DNA from: Candidatus Competibacteraceae bacterium
GTDB lineage: Bacteria > Pseudomonadota > Gammaproteobacteria > Competibacterales > Competibacteraceae
Assembly: GCA_003527885.1 (NCBI GenBank)
Contig: DPWB01000178.1
Coordinates: 1 to 13,011, forward strand
Direction: 5' to 3'
DNA length: 13,011 nt
The notes beneath the pieces were generated by a model, which searched no databases, was not told the origin of the DNA, and worked only from the letters and a program-made list of their open reading frames with translations. This document shows positions 1-8,006 of the stretch, in pieces (position 1 is the first letter of the stretch; the number at the start of each line of letters is the position of its first letter). The translations under genes were made by a program, and so were the position numbers.

Positions 1-1
1 G

Positions 2-562
2 ACTTTAAAGACCGCCACCGAAGCTTGGGAACCCTACGCCCTGGCGGTCTTGGAAGGCCTTCTCGACGGCGGGACCAGCGCGCGGCTCAGCCGCAATCTG
101 ATTCGCGGCAACCAAGTCGCCGCCTCCGCCGGTACCGGCTACAGCCTGACGTCACGGCTGGAAGAGCTGTTCGTGCTGGCCGGCACTCCCGCACCGGGCC
201 ACACCAGCGCCGAACTGGAAAACGCTTTGCGCGCCGAAGTGCTGCGGCTGCGCGAGGAACCGGTCAGCGCCGACGAGCTGGCGCGGGTGGTGGCGCAAGT
301 GGTCGCCGCCGATGTCTACCGACAAGACTCGATGTTCTATCAAGGGATGCGGCTGGGGACTCTCGAAACGGTCGGCCTGGGCTGGAACAAGCTCGACGAC
401 TACGTGCAACGGGTTCAGGCGGTGACCCCGGAACAGGTGCGCGAGGTCGCCCGCAAATATCTCACCGACGACCGTTTGACCGTGGCCACGCTGGAACCGC
501 TGCCGCTCGACGGCCGCCGCCCGAGCCCGTCTCCCCCCGCGATGGACCATGCACTGCGCTGA
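2..562 (+). CDS. M16 family zinc peptidase, C-terminal part (5' end outside window)
   Basis: The reading frame is open from the left edge, so the true start is upstream; 186 residues remain. The segment matches the second half of a pitrilysin/processing-peptidase-like M16 protein. Near its beginning (about residues 18-34) is the conserved substrate-side segment with LLDGGTSARLSRNLI. Further on are a helix-rich ADELARVVAQVVAADVYRQDS stretch split by loops and the typical ending, where VTPEQVREVARKYL is followed by a beta strand TVATLEP. The catalytic HxxEH motif would lie in the missing N-terminal half, so activity cannot be judged here. The next gene, 60 bases downstream on the same strand, is a second M16 protein without zinc ligands. 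Such pairs usually form an active/inactive two-subunit peptidase in the periplasm or membrane, so this copy is probably the catalytic partner (inference). The Pro-rich tail after TLEPLPL is probably unstructured. Confidence 0.88.
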   Translation, partial: TLKTATEAWEPYALAVLEGLLDGGTSARLSRNLIRGNQVAASAGTGYSLTSRLEELFVLAGTPAPGHTSAELENALRAEVLRLREEPVSADELARVVAQVVAADVYRQDSMFYQGMRLGTLETVGLGWNKLDDYVQRVQAVTPEQVREVARKYLTDDRLTVATLEPLPLDGRRPSPSPPAMDHALR

Positions 563-605
563 TTATCCCTCACCTTCAACCTTTCTCCCGCTGGGAAAGG
601 CGGAT
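563..605. repeat. Possible degenerate dispersed repeat with hairpin between the two M16 genes
   Basis: The gap between the M16 genes holds a hairpin at 580-600: CCTTTCTC and GGGAAAGG pair over 8 bp (one G-U) around a five-base loop. It is preceded by TTATCCCTCACCTTCAA. From memory, this order (CCCTCACC..., then a pyrimidine-rich arm, a short loop and a purine-rich arm) resembles a short repeat scattered between genes in many high-GC proteobacteria. The copy here would be degenerate. Whether it is really repeated in this genome cannot be seen from one window. As RNA it could act as an intra-operon stabiliser or a partial terminator. It lies just before the Shine-Dalgarno AAGGA (607-611) of the second M16 gene. 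Confidence 0.4.
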
Positions 606-622
606 TAAGGATTCGCCCGATC

Positions 623-1984
623 ATGCCCTCTGTAAAACACGCTCTGACCGGTCTTCTGGCCACCGCTCTGCTATTGACCGCCGGTCTTGCCGCCGCCGTA
701 CCCGCCATCCAAAACTGGCGCACGGCCAACGGCGTACCGGTCTACTTCATCCCCGCGCGCGAACTACCCATGGTGGACGCGCAAATTTTGTTCAACGCCG
801 GCTCGATCCGCGACGGCGCGCAGCCCGGCTTGGCGAAATTGACCAACGCCTTGCTGGAAGAAGGCGCCGGCGATTGGTCGGCCGATGTCATCGCCGACCG
901 GCTGGACAAGGTCGGCGCTCAAGTGAGCTTCAGTTCGCGGCGCGACTCGGCGTCGGTGTCGCTGCGCAGCTTGATCGAACCGCGTTACCTGCAACCCGCC
1001 GTCGAGACCGTCGCCCGCTTGCTCAAAGAGCCGACTTTCGCGCCGGAGGCGGTGGAACGGGTCCGCCAGCAAATGCTGATCGCGCTGCGGGAACGCGCAC
1101 AGTCGCCCGGCGCCATCGCTCAGGATGCCTTCTTCAAAGCCCTGTACGGCAATCATCCTTACGCATCGCCGCCGGAAGGCGCCAGCGCCAGTCTGAACGC
1201 CATCACCCGCGCCAACCTCCAGGATTTCCACTATCGCTACTACACCGCCGCCAATGCCGTCATCGCCATCGTCGGCGATCTGGGCCGACCCGCCGCCGAG
1301 CAACTGGCGGACGGTCTGGTCGGCGGGTTGACAAAAGGCGAACCCGTACCGCCACCCCCGCCGGTTCCCGCCGTCACCGCCAGCCAAACCATCCGTATCT
1401 CTCATCCGTCCAGCCAAAACCATATCCTGATCGGCCAGCTCGGGGTCAAGCGCGGCGATCCCGATTACTACGCTCTATTTCTCGGCAATCATGTCCTGGG
1501 CGGCAACGGGCTGGTCTCGCAGCTCTCGCAGGAAATCCGCGAAAAGCGCGGCTTGGCTTACGGGGCTTACAGCGCTTTTTCTCCCATGCAACAAGCCGGA
1601 CCCTTCTCGATCAACCTGCAAACCCGCAACGAGCAGGCCGATACCGCGCTTCAGGTGGCGCAAAGCACCTTGCGGGAATTCACCGAGCGCGGACCGAGCC
1701 CGCAGGCGCTGGAAGAAGCCCGGCAAAACATCACCGGCGGCTTCGCGCTCGATCTCGCCGGAAACGGTAAACTGGCCGGTGCGCTGGGATTGATCGCTTT
1801 CTATGGCCTGCCGCTGGATTACCTACAAAATTACCCCGGCGCCATAAACGGCATCACCCTGGAACACGTCAAAACCGCCTGGCAGCGGCACGTCCATCCG
1901 GACAAGCTGATTACCGTCATCGTCGGCGGAGGCCAGCCCGCGCCGACCTCGCCCGACACCCCGGTCAAGCCGGCCGGATCATGA
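623..1984 (+). CDS. Exported M16 peptidase-like protein, zinc motif lost (non-catalytic partner subunit)
   Basis: A 453-residue protein, the usual size of a short two-domain M16 subunit. The ATG at 623 is preceded by AAGGA 11 bases upstream. It begins with a clear signal peptide: a positive N-terminus, a hydrophobic core LLATALLLTAGLA, and a likely cleavage after AAA near residue 25. The first M16 domain (about 30-240) has the fold, but where active enzymes carry HxxEH after GLA this one reads KLTNA (residues 72-76). All three key positions are changed, so it should not bind catalytic zinc. The second domain (about 250-435) keeps the conserved REKRGLAYG segment that contacts substrate in the partner's active site. 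It therefore probably pairs with the upstream M16 protein in a periplasmic peptidase complex, as in alpha/beta processing peptidases (inference from the family). Its stop overlaps the start of rsmD (ATGA), which indicates translational coupling. Confidence 0.93.
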   Translation: MPSVKHALTGLLATALLLTAGLAAAVPAIQNWRTANGVPVYFIPARELPMVDAQILFNAGSIRDGAQPGLAKLTNALLEEGAGDWSADVIADRLDKVGAQVSFSSRRDSASVSLRSLIEPRYLQPAVETVARLLKEPTFAPEAVERVRQQMLIALRERAQSPGAIAQDAFFKALYGNHPYASPPEGASASLNAITRANLQDFHYRYYTAANAVIAIVGDLGRPAAEQLADGLVGGLTKGEPVPPPPPVPAVTASQTIRISHPSSQNHILIGQLGVKRGDPDYYALFLGNHVLGGNGLVSQLSQEIREKRGLAYGAYSAFSPMQQAGPFSINLQTRNEQADTALQVAQSTLREFTERGPSPQALEEARQNITGGFALDLAGNGKLAGALGLIAFYGLPLDYLQNYPGAINGITLEHVKTAWQRHVHPDKLITVIVGGGQPAPTSPDTPVKPAGS

Positions 1985-2595
1985 GCCGAGGCGGCGAGCG
2001 CGCCGGGCAGCTCCGCATCATCGCCGGCCAGTGGCGCAGCCGGCGCTTGTCGTTTCCCGAGTTGCCGGGGCTGCGACCGACCCCCGATCGCGTGCGGGAA
2101 ACGCTGTTCAACTGGCTGACGCCGGTGCTGCCCGGCGCGCGTTGTCTGGATTTGTTCGCCGGCAGCGGCGCGCTCGGCATCGAAGCCCTGTCGCGCGGCG
2201 CGGCCGAGGCGGTCTTTGTCGAGCGCCATCCGGCGGCGGTCGCGGCGTTGCGCGAGAACTTGGCGCGGCTGAACGCCGGCAACGCCCGCGTCGAACACGC
2301 CGAAGCCCTCGCTTGGTTGCGACAGCCTGGAGCGCCGTTCGAAATCGTGTTGCTCGATCCGCCCTTCGGCCACGACCTCCTGGGACCGGTCGGCGCGGCG
2401 CTCGAACGGGCCGGCTGGCTGGCCCCGACGGCTTGGATTTATCTGGAAGCGGAAACGGCCTTACGGCAACCGGCCCTACCGGCGAACTGGTTACCGGTCC
2501 GGGAAAAAACCGCTGGCGCGGTGGCTTACCGGTTGGCGCGACGGGAAACTCCGGCCGCCACCGCTTCGCCGATCCCCGGTGAAACCGCGTTTTGA
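1981..2595 (+). CDS. rsmD: 16S rRNA (guanine966-N2)-methyltransferase RsmD
   Basis: A 204-residue cytoplasmic class I SAM-dependent methyltransferase that modifies G966 of 16S rRNA during assembly of the small ribosomal subunit. The family N-terminus is plain: RIIAGQWRSRRL (12-23) followed by LRPTPDRVRETLFNWL (31-46), which helps recognise the rRNA. SAM motif I is LDLFAGSGALGIEALSRGA (56-74). The catalytic N-methyltransferase motif is DPPF (126-129). Length fits the family (about 200). The ATG lies inside the stop of the preceding M16 gene (ATGA), so translation is probably coupled and depends little on its own weak ribosome site. The last 15 or so residues (Pro/Ala/Thr-rich) are not conserved. 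Linkage of rsmD to coaD is common in bacteria. Confidence 0.96.
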   Translation: MSRGGERAGQLRIIAGQWRSRRLSFPELPGLRPTPDRVRETLFNWLTPVLPGARCLDLFAGSGALGIEALSRGAAEAVFVERHPAAVAALRENLARLNAGNARVEHAEALAWLRQPGAPFEIVLLDPPFGHDLLGPVGAALERAGWLAPTAWIYLEAETALRQPALPANWLPVREKTAGAVAYRLARRETPAATASPIPGETAF

Positions 2596-2610
2596 GCCGT
2601 CGCTGAACGG

Positions 2611-3163
<553 letters not shown>

Positions 3164-3167
3164 CTAA

Positions 3168-3524
<357 letters not shown>

Positions 3525-3528
3525 CGCG

Positions 3529-3546
3529 CCGGGTAGCGCTAGCCGG
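3529..3546. repeat. Near-perfect 18-bp palindrome just after the ferredoxin stop
   Basis: CCGG-N-TAGCGCTA-N-CCGG is a perfect dyad except for one G/G position on each side. It starts 5 bases after the ferredoxin stop codon. As RNA it can form a short stem with a four-base GCGC loop. It has no T-run, so it is at best a weak terminator or transcript 3' end, and could equally be a protein-binding site. The rest of the gap up to the next gene (3547-3677) shows only a weak GCCGG/CCGGC pair and a short direct repeat CCGGGTTC (3637-3644, 3650-3657). Confidence 0.35.
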
Positions 3547-3677
3547 CTCCAGCGCCGCACCGGCCGCCTGAAACCCCGAGCGGCCGCTCCGTTCGACCAC
3601 CATGGAGCAATTCCTGATATCCGGCATGAGGCGGACCCGGGTTCGCTAGCCGGGTTCAAGCCGTGGGAGCATCGTGA

Positions 3678-4337
3678 ATGGGCCTTCGACAACGACCGGG
3701 AATCCGGGTATTGCTGGCGGGTGCGACCGGCCTGGTGGGCGGACATTGCCTGAAGAAGCTGTTGGCGGATCAGGATATCGACCACATCACTGTCCTCTCG
3801 CGCCGGCCGCTGGAACAGACCCATCCGAAGCTCGGCGTTCGAGTGGTCGACTTCGAGCACCTGCGCGAACAGGCGGGCTCGATCGAGGCCGATGTCGCGC
3901 TTTGCTGCCTGGGTACGACCTACCGGGCCAGCGGCTCCCCGGAAGCGTTCGCCAAGGTGGACCATATCTATGTCGTCGAACTGGCCAAGCTGGCGGCGAC
4001 GCGGGGCGTGGCTCGCTTCGTGCTGGTGTCGTCGGTCGGAGCCGACCCCAGTTCACCGGTGTTCTACAACCGGGTCAAAGGACGCGCCGAGACCGATGTC
4101 AGCGAGCTGGTTTTCGAAGCCGTACACCTTTTGCGCCCCGCGCTGCTGTTGGGGGAGCGTTCCGAACCCCGACCGCTCGAGGACTGGAACAAGCTGATGG
4201 CGCCTTTCTGGTCGATGTTCGCTTGGGGGCCGTTCAGCGCTTATCGGCCAGTGCCCGCAGAAACCGTCGCGGCCAAAATGGTGGAACTCGCCAAAAGCAG
4301 CTCGCAAGGCATTCAAATCCATCATTTCAAAACGTGA
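3678..4337 (+). CDS. NAD(P)-binding atypical SDR oxidoreductase (NAD-dependent epimerase/dehydratase-like)
   Basis: A 219-residue single-domain Rossmann protein. The start ATG has GGGAG eight bases upstream. The dinucleotide-binding motif is GATGLVGGH (15-23), and SRRP at 41-44 after the second strand is a possible NADP ribose-phosphate contact. VLVSSVGAD (115-123) and YNRVK (130-134) give a Ser-Tyr-Lys set like the SDR catalytic triad. The core LLRPALLLGER (151-161) is typical of the short TIP30/HTATIP2-like branch of atypical SDRs. Substrate is unknown; members of this branch are often annotated only as oxidoreductase or nucleoside-diphosphate-sugar epimerase. No membrane segment or signal peptide is seen. 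The M23 gene follows 16 bases downstream, so the two are probably co-transcribed, but their functions give no obvious shared pathway. Confidence 0.88.
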   Translation: MGLRQRPGIRVLLAGATGLVGGHCLKKLLADQDIDHITVLSRRPLEQTHPKLGVRVVDFEHLREQAGSIEADVALCCLGTTYRASGSPEAFAKVDHIYVVELAKLAATRGVARFVLVSSVGADPSSPVFYNRVKGRAETDVSELVFEAVHLLRPALLLGERSEPRPLEDWNKLMAPFWSMFAWGPFSAYRPVPAETVAAKMVELAKSSSQGIQIHHFKT

Positions 4338-4353
4338 GCGAGGCTTTTTCGGG

Positions 4354-5286
4354 ATGATGCCGCCTCGGGTCCTAGTCGCGGTGGCGATGTTCGGGCTGGC
4401 GCTCGTGACGGCTGTCGGGCTCGCCAAACAACTCTACAAGTATCGGGATGCGTCCGGCGCCTGGATTTTCACCGACAAACCGCCCGGCGCCGATGTCAGG
4501 GCCGAGGTACGGCCGTTGTCGGCCAGCGAATTGCCGGCCAGAATCAGCCTCCGCAATCGCGGCACTCCCGAAGCGCCGGTGCTGGCGGTGGTCAACGACT
4601 ACTACGGGCCGGTCGAGGTGGAAATCAGCGCCGAACGGTTGGAGAACATGCGCGCCGAACCGCCGCTACCGGTCAGGGTGGTGGCCCCGGCCCGCGCGGA
4701 AACGACGGCTGTCACGCTCAAACCGACCGGACCCCGCTGGCGCTATTCCTATCAAGTCCGGGCCGTATTGGGCGATCCGGCCGCCACGCACCAGCCCGAA
4801 CAGCCTTACGCAGCCCCGTTCGCTTCAGGGCAACGCTTTGCCATCGGCCAAGCTTTCGACGGCGCGTTCAGCCACCGGCACGCGCAAAGCCGCTATGCGG
4901 TCGATCTCTCCCTGCCGCTCGGCACCCCGGTTCGCGCCGCTCGGGCCGGAACGGTCATGGAGGCCACCAGCGATTTCTTCGACGGCGGGACCGACCCCAA
5001 ATACCGGACCCGCGCCAACGCCCTGCGCATCTTGCACGCCGACGGCACGATGGCCCTCTACGCCCACTTGCATCCCGATTCGGTGCGCGTGGCGCTGGGA
5101 CAGCGGGTGGAGCGCGGCGCTTGGCTGGCGAATTCCGGCAATACCGGCTATTCCACCGGCCCGCACCTGCATTTCGTCATCCAGCGCAATACCGGCATGG
5201 AATTGATCTCCATCCCTTTCGAGTTCGCCGGCTCCGACGGGCAAGGCATCACGCCGGTCGCGGGAACCCTGCTGGCAGCGCCCTGA
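4354..5286 (+). CDS. Exported DUF4124-M23 metallopeptidase (LytM-type peptidoglycan hydrolase)
   Basis: A 310-residue envelope protein. It starts at one of two adjacent ATGs (4354 or 4357) behind CGAGG at 4339-4343. Residues 5-24 form a signal peptide or single anchor (VLVAVAMFGLALVTAVGLA). Next comes a DUF4124-like strand pair, LYKYRDASGAWIFTDKPP (27-44). A beta-rich middle region (about 60-140) precedes the M23 domain (about 155-285). Zinc-site residues visible are D184 in RYAVDLSLPLGTPV, HLH at 238-240 and HLH at 271-273. The first zinc His, usually four residues before the Asp (HxxxD), is Arg here; H174 or H176 in FSHRH must take that role, a layout I recall from one branch of the family. 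It probably cleaves peptide cross-links in the periplasm, or acts as an EnvC/NlpD-like activator if inactive. Its neighbour upstream is an SDR protein; downstream it converges on the c-di-GMP gene. Confidence 0.92.
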   Translation: MMPPRVLVAVAMFGLALVTAVGLAKQLYKYRDASGAWIFTDKPPGADVRAEVRPLSASELPARISLRNRGTPEAPVLAVVNDYYGPVEVEISAERLENMRAEPPLPVRVVAPARAETTAVTLKPTGPRWRYSYQVRAVLGDPAATHQPEQPYAAPFASGQRFAIGQAFDGAFSHRHAQSRYAVDLSLPLGTPVRAARAGTVMEATSDFFDGGTDPKYRTRANALRILHADGTMALYAHLHPDSVRVALGQRVERGAWLANSGNTGYSTGPHLHFVIQRNTGMELISIPFEFAGSDGQGITPVAGTLLAAP

Positions 5287-5306
5287 GGGCATTCCGACCA
5301 ACGCTG

Positions 5307-5325
5307 CGCGGGGAGGTCACCCGCG
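5307..5325. terminator. Weak hairpin between convergent genes
   Basis: CGCGGG (5307-5312) and CCCGCG (5320-5325) form a perfect 6-bp GC stem with a seven-base loop, lying between the M23 stop and the stop of the convergent c-di-GMP gene. Neither side has a T-run, so intrinsic termination would be inefficient. Position is the main reason for the call. Confidence 0.3.
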
Positions 5326-5338
5326 TTCCAGCCCGCCG

Positions 5339-7891
5339 CTAGCCCAAACCCTCCGACACCGCGCGGTTGCGCGTTAGGAAAGCTTTGCGCAACACCTCGC
5401 GTAACGCCGGCAACGCCAACGGCTTGGGCAAGAATTTGTAGATCGCGCCTTCGTTGATCAGATCGATCAGTTCCCCGGCTTCCCAGCCGCTTCCCATCGC
5501 CATCCGCAGCGTTTGCGGGTGCAATTCGCGAAAGGCCCGGAAAATCTGCTCGCCGCCGGGTCCGGCTAGCCGCAGGTCCGCTAGCACGACCCCAACGTCG
5601 TGGCTGGCCAGCAGATCCAGCGCGGTCTGGGCGTCGGTGGCGGCCAGCAACTGATAACCTTCCGGGCGCAGCGCGTCCGCGATGGTCGCCATGTGAGCTG
5701 GATCGGAGTCGGCGACCAGCAGAACGCGGATATCCCCGGCCAGCGCCGACTCGTCAGATACGGTGTCGCGGTGGCGCTGGAACATCTTGGTGGCTTCATC
5801 GACCGGCAGCGGTCGGCTCAAGAAGTAACCCTGGACCTCATCGCAATTCTTGGATTTTAAGAAACGCAGTTGCGCTTCGTTCTCCACGCCCTCGGCGATG
5901 ACCTTCAAGCCCATGCTTTCGGCCATGGCGATGACGGCGGTGGCGATGGCGGCGTCATCCGGTTGCAAGTTGACTTCACGCACGAACGCCTTGTCGATCT
6001 TGAGCCGGTCTAGCGGCAATTGCTTGAGCCGGCTCAAGCTGGAATAGCCGGTGCCGAAATCGTCGATAGCCAGTTGCACGCCGAGATCCTTGAGGGCCTG
6101 AAGCGTGCAGGTGGCGCCTTCGGGGTCTTTCATCAGCAGGCTCTCGGTGATCTCCAGCTCCAGGGATTCCGGCGCCAGACCGGTTTCTTCCAGAATCCGC
6201 GCCACCAGCGCCGGAAAGCTGGGTTGGACGAATTGCAGGACGGAGATGTTCACCGCCATCCGCTGCAAGCCGGTACCCTGCTCCTGCCAGCGTCTGGCTT
6301 GCTGGCACGCGGTGCGCAGCACCCATTCACCGATGGAGATGATGAGGCCCGTTTCCTCGGCGAGCGGAATGAAATCGACCGGCGACACCGATCCCAGCAC
6401 CGGGCTGTGCCAGCGCAACAAGGCTTCGACGCCGCTGATGCGGCCGCTGGGTAAATCTAGCTGGGGTTGATAGTGGAGGGAAAGGTCGTTCTGCTCGATG
6501 GCCTTGCGCAGTTGGTTCTCCATCGTCAGGCGCTTGAGCGCCACCTCGTTCAAGGTGGCGTCGAAGAAGCGGTAGAGGTTGCGCCCCTGGCGCTTGGCCA
6601 GATACATCGCCATGTCGGCGTTTTTCAACAAGGTCTCGGAATCGTCGCCGTCCTCCGGGAAAATGGCGATGCCGATGCTGGGGGTGATGAACACCTCGTG
6701 ACCGCCCAGGACCAACGGCTGCGACAGCGTCGCCTGGATGCGCTCGGCCACGCTCGCGACATCTTCGCTGCGGCGCACTTCGGGCAGCAGGACGGTGAAT
6801 TCATCGCCACCGAGCCGCGCGATGGTCTCGCCTTGCTCCTCGGCGCCTTCGAGGCGCGAGACCGTATCGCTCTGGCGCAGGCTCGACTTCAAACGCTCCG
6901 CCGTCGCCTGGAGCAACAAATCGCCCACGCTGTGGCCGAGCGTGTCGTTGATGCGCTTGAAATTATCCAGGTCCAAAAACAGCAGGGCCGCGCGCCGGCC
7001 GTAGCGCTTGGCCAGACTGAGCGCGGCGCTGAGCCGGTCCTTCAGCAATTCGCGGTTGGGCAACCGGGTCAGGCTGTCGATGAACGCCAGCTGGCGGATG
7101 CGCTCCTCGGCCCGTTGCAGTTCGGTGATATCCTGAAGGGCGCCGTGCAACTGGACGATCCGACCCGATTCGTCGCAGACCGCCTCGACCTGCTGGCGGA
7201 CGTAACGGGGCTCGCCGTCCGCCGCATGTAGAATCCAATGGTTGATACCGGCCGATTCGCCCTGTTCCCGGATGTCGGCAAACCACGCCCGCACCCGCGG
7301 CCGATCTTTTTCGGGAATGCGGTCGAAAAAGACCTGGAGCGCGACTTCCGAGCGGGCGGGACCCAATCCCAAAATCCGGCAAACCTCTTGCGACAGATGC
7401 AGGATATCTTGATCGGGCCGCCAATCCCAGTAGCCCAGCCGGGCGATGTGCTGGGCGGCGGCCAAGCGCCGTTCGCTCTCCCGCAAGTCGTTCATCGCCG
7501 CGCTGGCCCGAAGCAGATACCGCACCCGATGGCCGAGCAGCGTGTAGTTGATCGGTTTGGTGATGAAATCGGTCGCCCCGGCATCGAAGGCCTGATCGAT
7601 CGACTCGTGATCGTCCAGCCCGGTCATCATCAGGATCGGCGTTTGCGCGCCGCCGGGGCGACGGCGCAGTTCGGCGCTGGCGGCAAAACCGTCCAGCTCC
7701 GGCATCATCACATCCATCAGCACCACGTCGGGATGACACCGTTCGAACAGCTCGATCCCGAGGCGGCCGTTTTCGGTCTGTTCCACCCGAAACCCCGCCT
7801 GTTCCAAGGCTACGCTCACCAACAGGCGAATCGATAAATCATCGTCGACAATCAGCACCAGGGGTTGGTCAAGCGCGCTCTTGGCTGACAT
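5339..7891 (-). CDS. REC-PAS-GGDEF-EAL-REC response regulator (c-di-GMP turnover)
   Basis: An 850-residue cytoplasmic signalling protein. I start it at the ATG at 7891, preceded by AAGGA; a TTG six codons earlier is possible but poorer. The first receiver (about 8-130) is complete: acidic DDD 16-18, phospho-acceptor D60, T90 and K112. A PAS domain follows (about 142-262). The GGDEF domain (about 265-440) has an intact GGDEF at 361-365 and should make c-di-GMP. Its product-inhibition RxxD (RQSD, 339-342) is displaced by a 13-residue insertion. The EAL domain (about 450-700) keeps E489, VNIS, ELEITES, DDFGTGYSS (610-618), K634 and the AEGVE/EVQGY segments, so it should degrade c-di-GMP. A second receiver (about 721-850) has D728/D730, D772 and K823, but Gly at the usual Thr switch position. 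No cognate histidine kinase is adjacent. The encoded metal exporter lies 115 bases upstream on the same strand. Confidence 0.96.
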   Translation of the reverse strand: MSAKSALDQPLVLIVDDDLSIRLLVSVALEQAGFRVEQTENGRLGIELFERCHPDVVLMDVMMPELDGFAASAELRRRPGGAQTPILMMTGLDDHESIDQAFDAGATDFITKPINYTLLGHRVRYLLRASAAMNDLRESERRLAAAQHIARLGYWDWRPDQDILHLSQEVCRILGLGPARSEVALQVFFDRIPEKDRPRVRAWFADIREQGESAGINHWILHAADGEPRYVRQQVEAVCDESGRIVQLHGALQDITELQRAEERIRQLAFIDSLTRLPNRELLKDRLSAALSLAKRYGRRAALLFLDLDNFKRINDTLGHSVGDLLLQATAERLKSSLRQSDTVSRLEGAEEQGETIARLGGDEFTVLLPEVRRSEDVASVAERIQATLSQPLVLGGHEVFITPSIGIAIFPEDGDDSETLLKNADMAMYLAKRQGRNLYRFFDATLNEVALKRLTMENQLRKAIEQNDLSLHYQPQLDLPSGRISGVEALLRWHSPVLGSVSPVDFIPLAEETGLIISIGEWVLRTACQQARRWQEQGTGLQRMAVNISVLQFVQPSFPALVARILEETGLAPESLELEITESLLMKDPEGATCTLQALKDLGVQLAIDDFGTGYSSLSRLKQLPLDRLKIDKAFVREVNLQPDDAAIATAVIAMAESMGLKVIAEGVENEAQLRFLKSKNCDEVQGYFLSRPLPVDEATKMFQRHRDTVSDESALAGDIRVLLVADSDPAHMATIADALRPEGYQLLAATDAQTALDLLASHDVGVVLADLRLAGPGGEQIFRAFRELHPQTLRMAMGSGWEAGELIDLINEGAIYKFLPKPLALPALREVLRKAFLTRNRAVSEGLG

Positions 7892-8006
7892 GGGCTCAAT
7901 TCCTTGCAAAGCGTTGATCTATGCTGCAGCGATCCATCGACCCGGTTTCGCACCTACCCGAAATTTTATAGAGCAAAACTCGCTTCGAACCGCGCCGTCG
8001 CAACGT
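7892..8006 (-). promoter_or_regulatory. Leader of the c-di-GMP gene with possible -10 element
   Basis: This 115-base gap between the exporter stop and the REC-PAS-GGDEF-EAL-REC start is locally AT-rich at 7961-7980. On the - strand it reads TATAAA at 7970-7965, a plausible -10. No good -35 is found 16-18 bp further up. A Shine-Dalgarno AAGGA lies just before the ATG. The gene may be transcribed from here, from the exporter promoter, or both. Confidence 0.28.

Noticed and set aside
25..1770. Long open + strand frame of 581 codons across both M16 genes
   Set aside because: It is Arg/Pro/Gly-rich with no domain, and overlaps two well-supported M16 frames; it is a high-GC shadow.
3636..3670. Possible tRNA-like fragment around GGTTCAAG
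   Set aside because: No acceptor stem, anticodon arm or D arm can be built around it; it is only a short direct repeat CCGGGTTC.
7892..7909. TTG start for the c-di-GMP protein six codons before the ATG
   Set aside because: The ATG at 7891 has AAGGA at good spacing, and the added residues carry no conserved feature.
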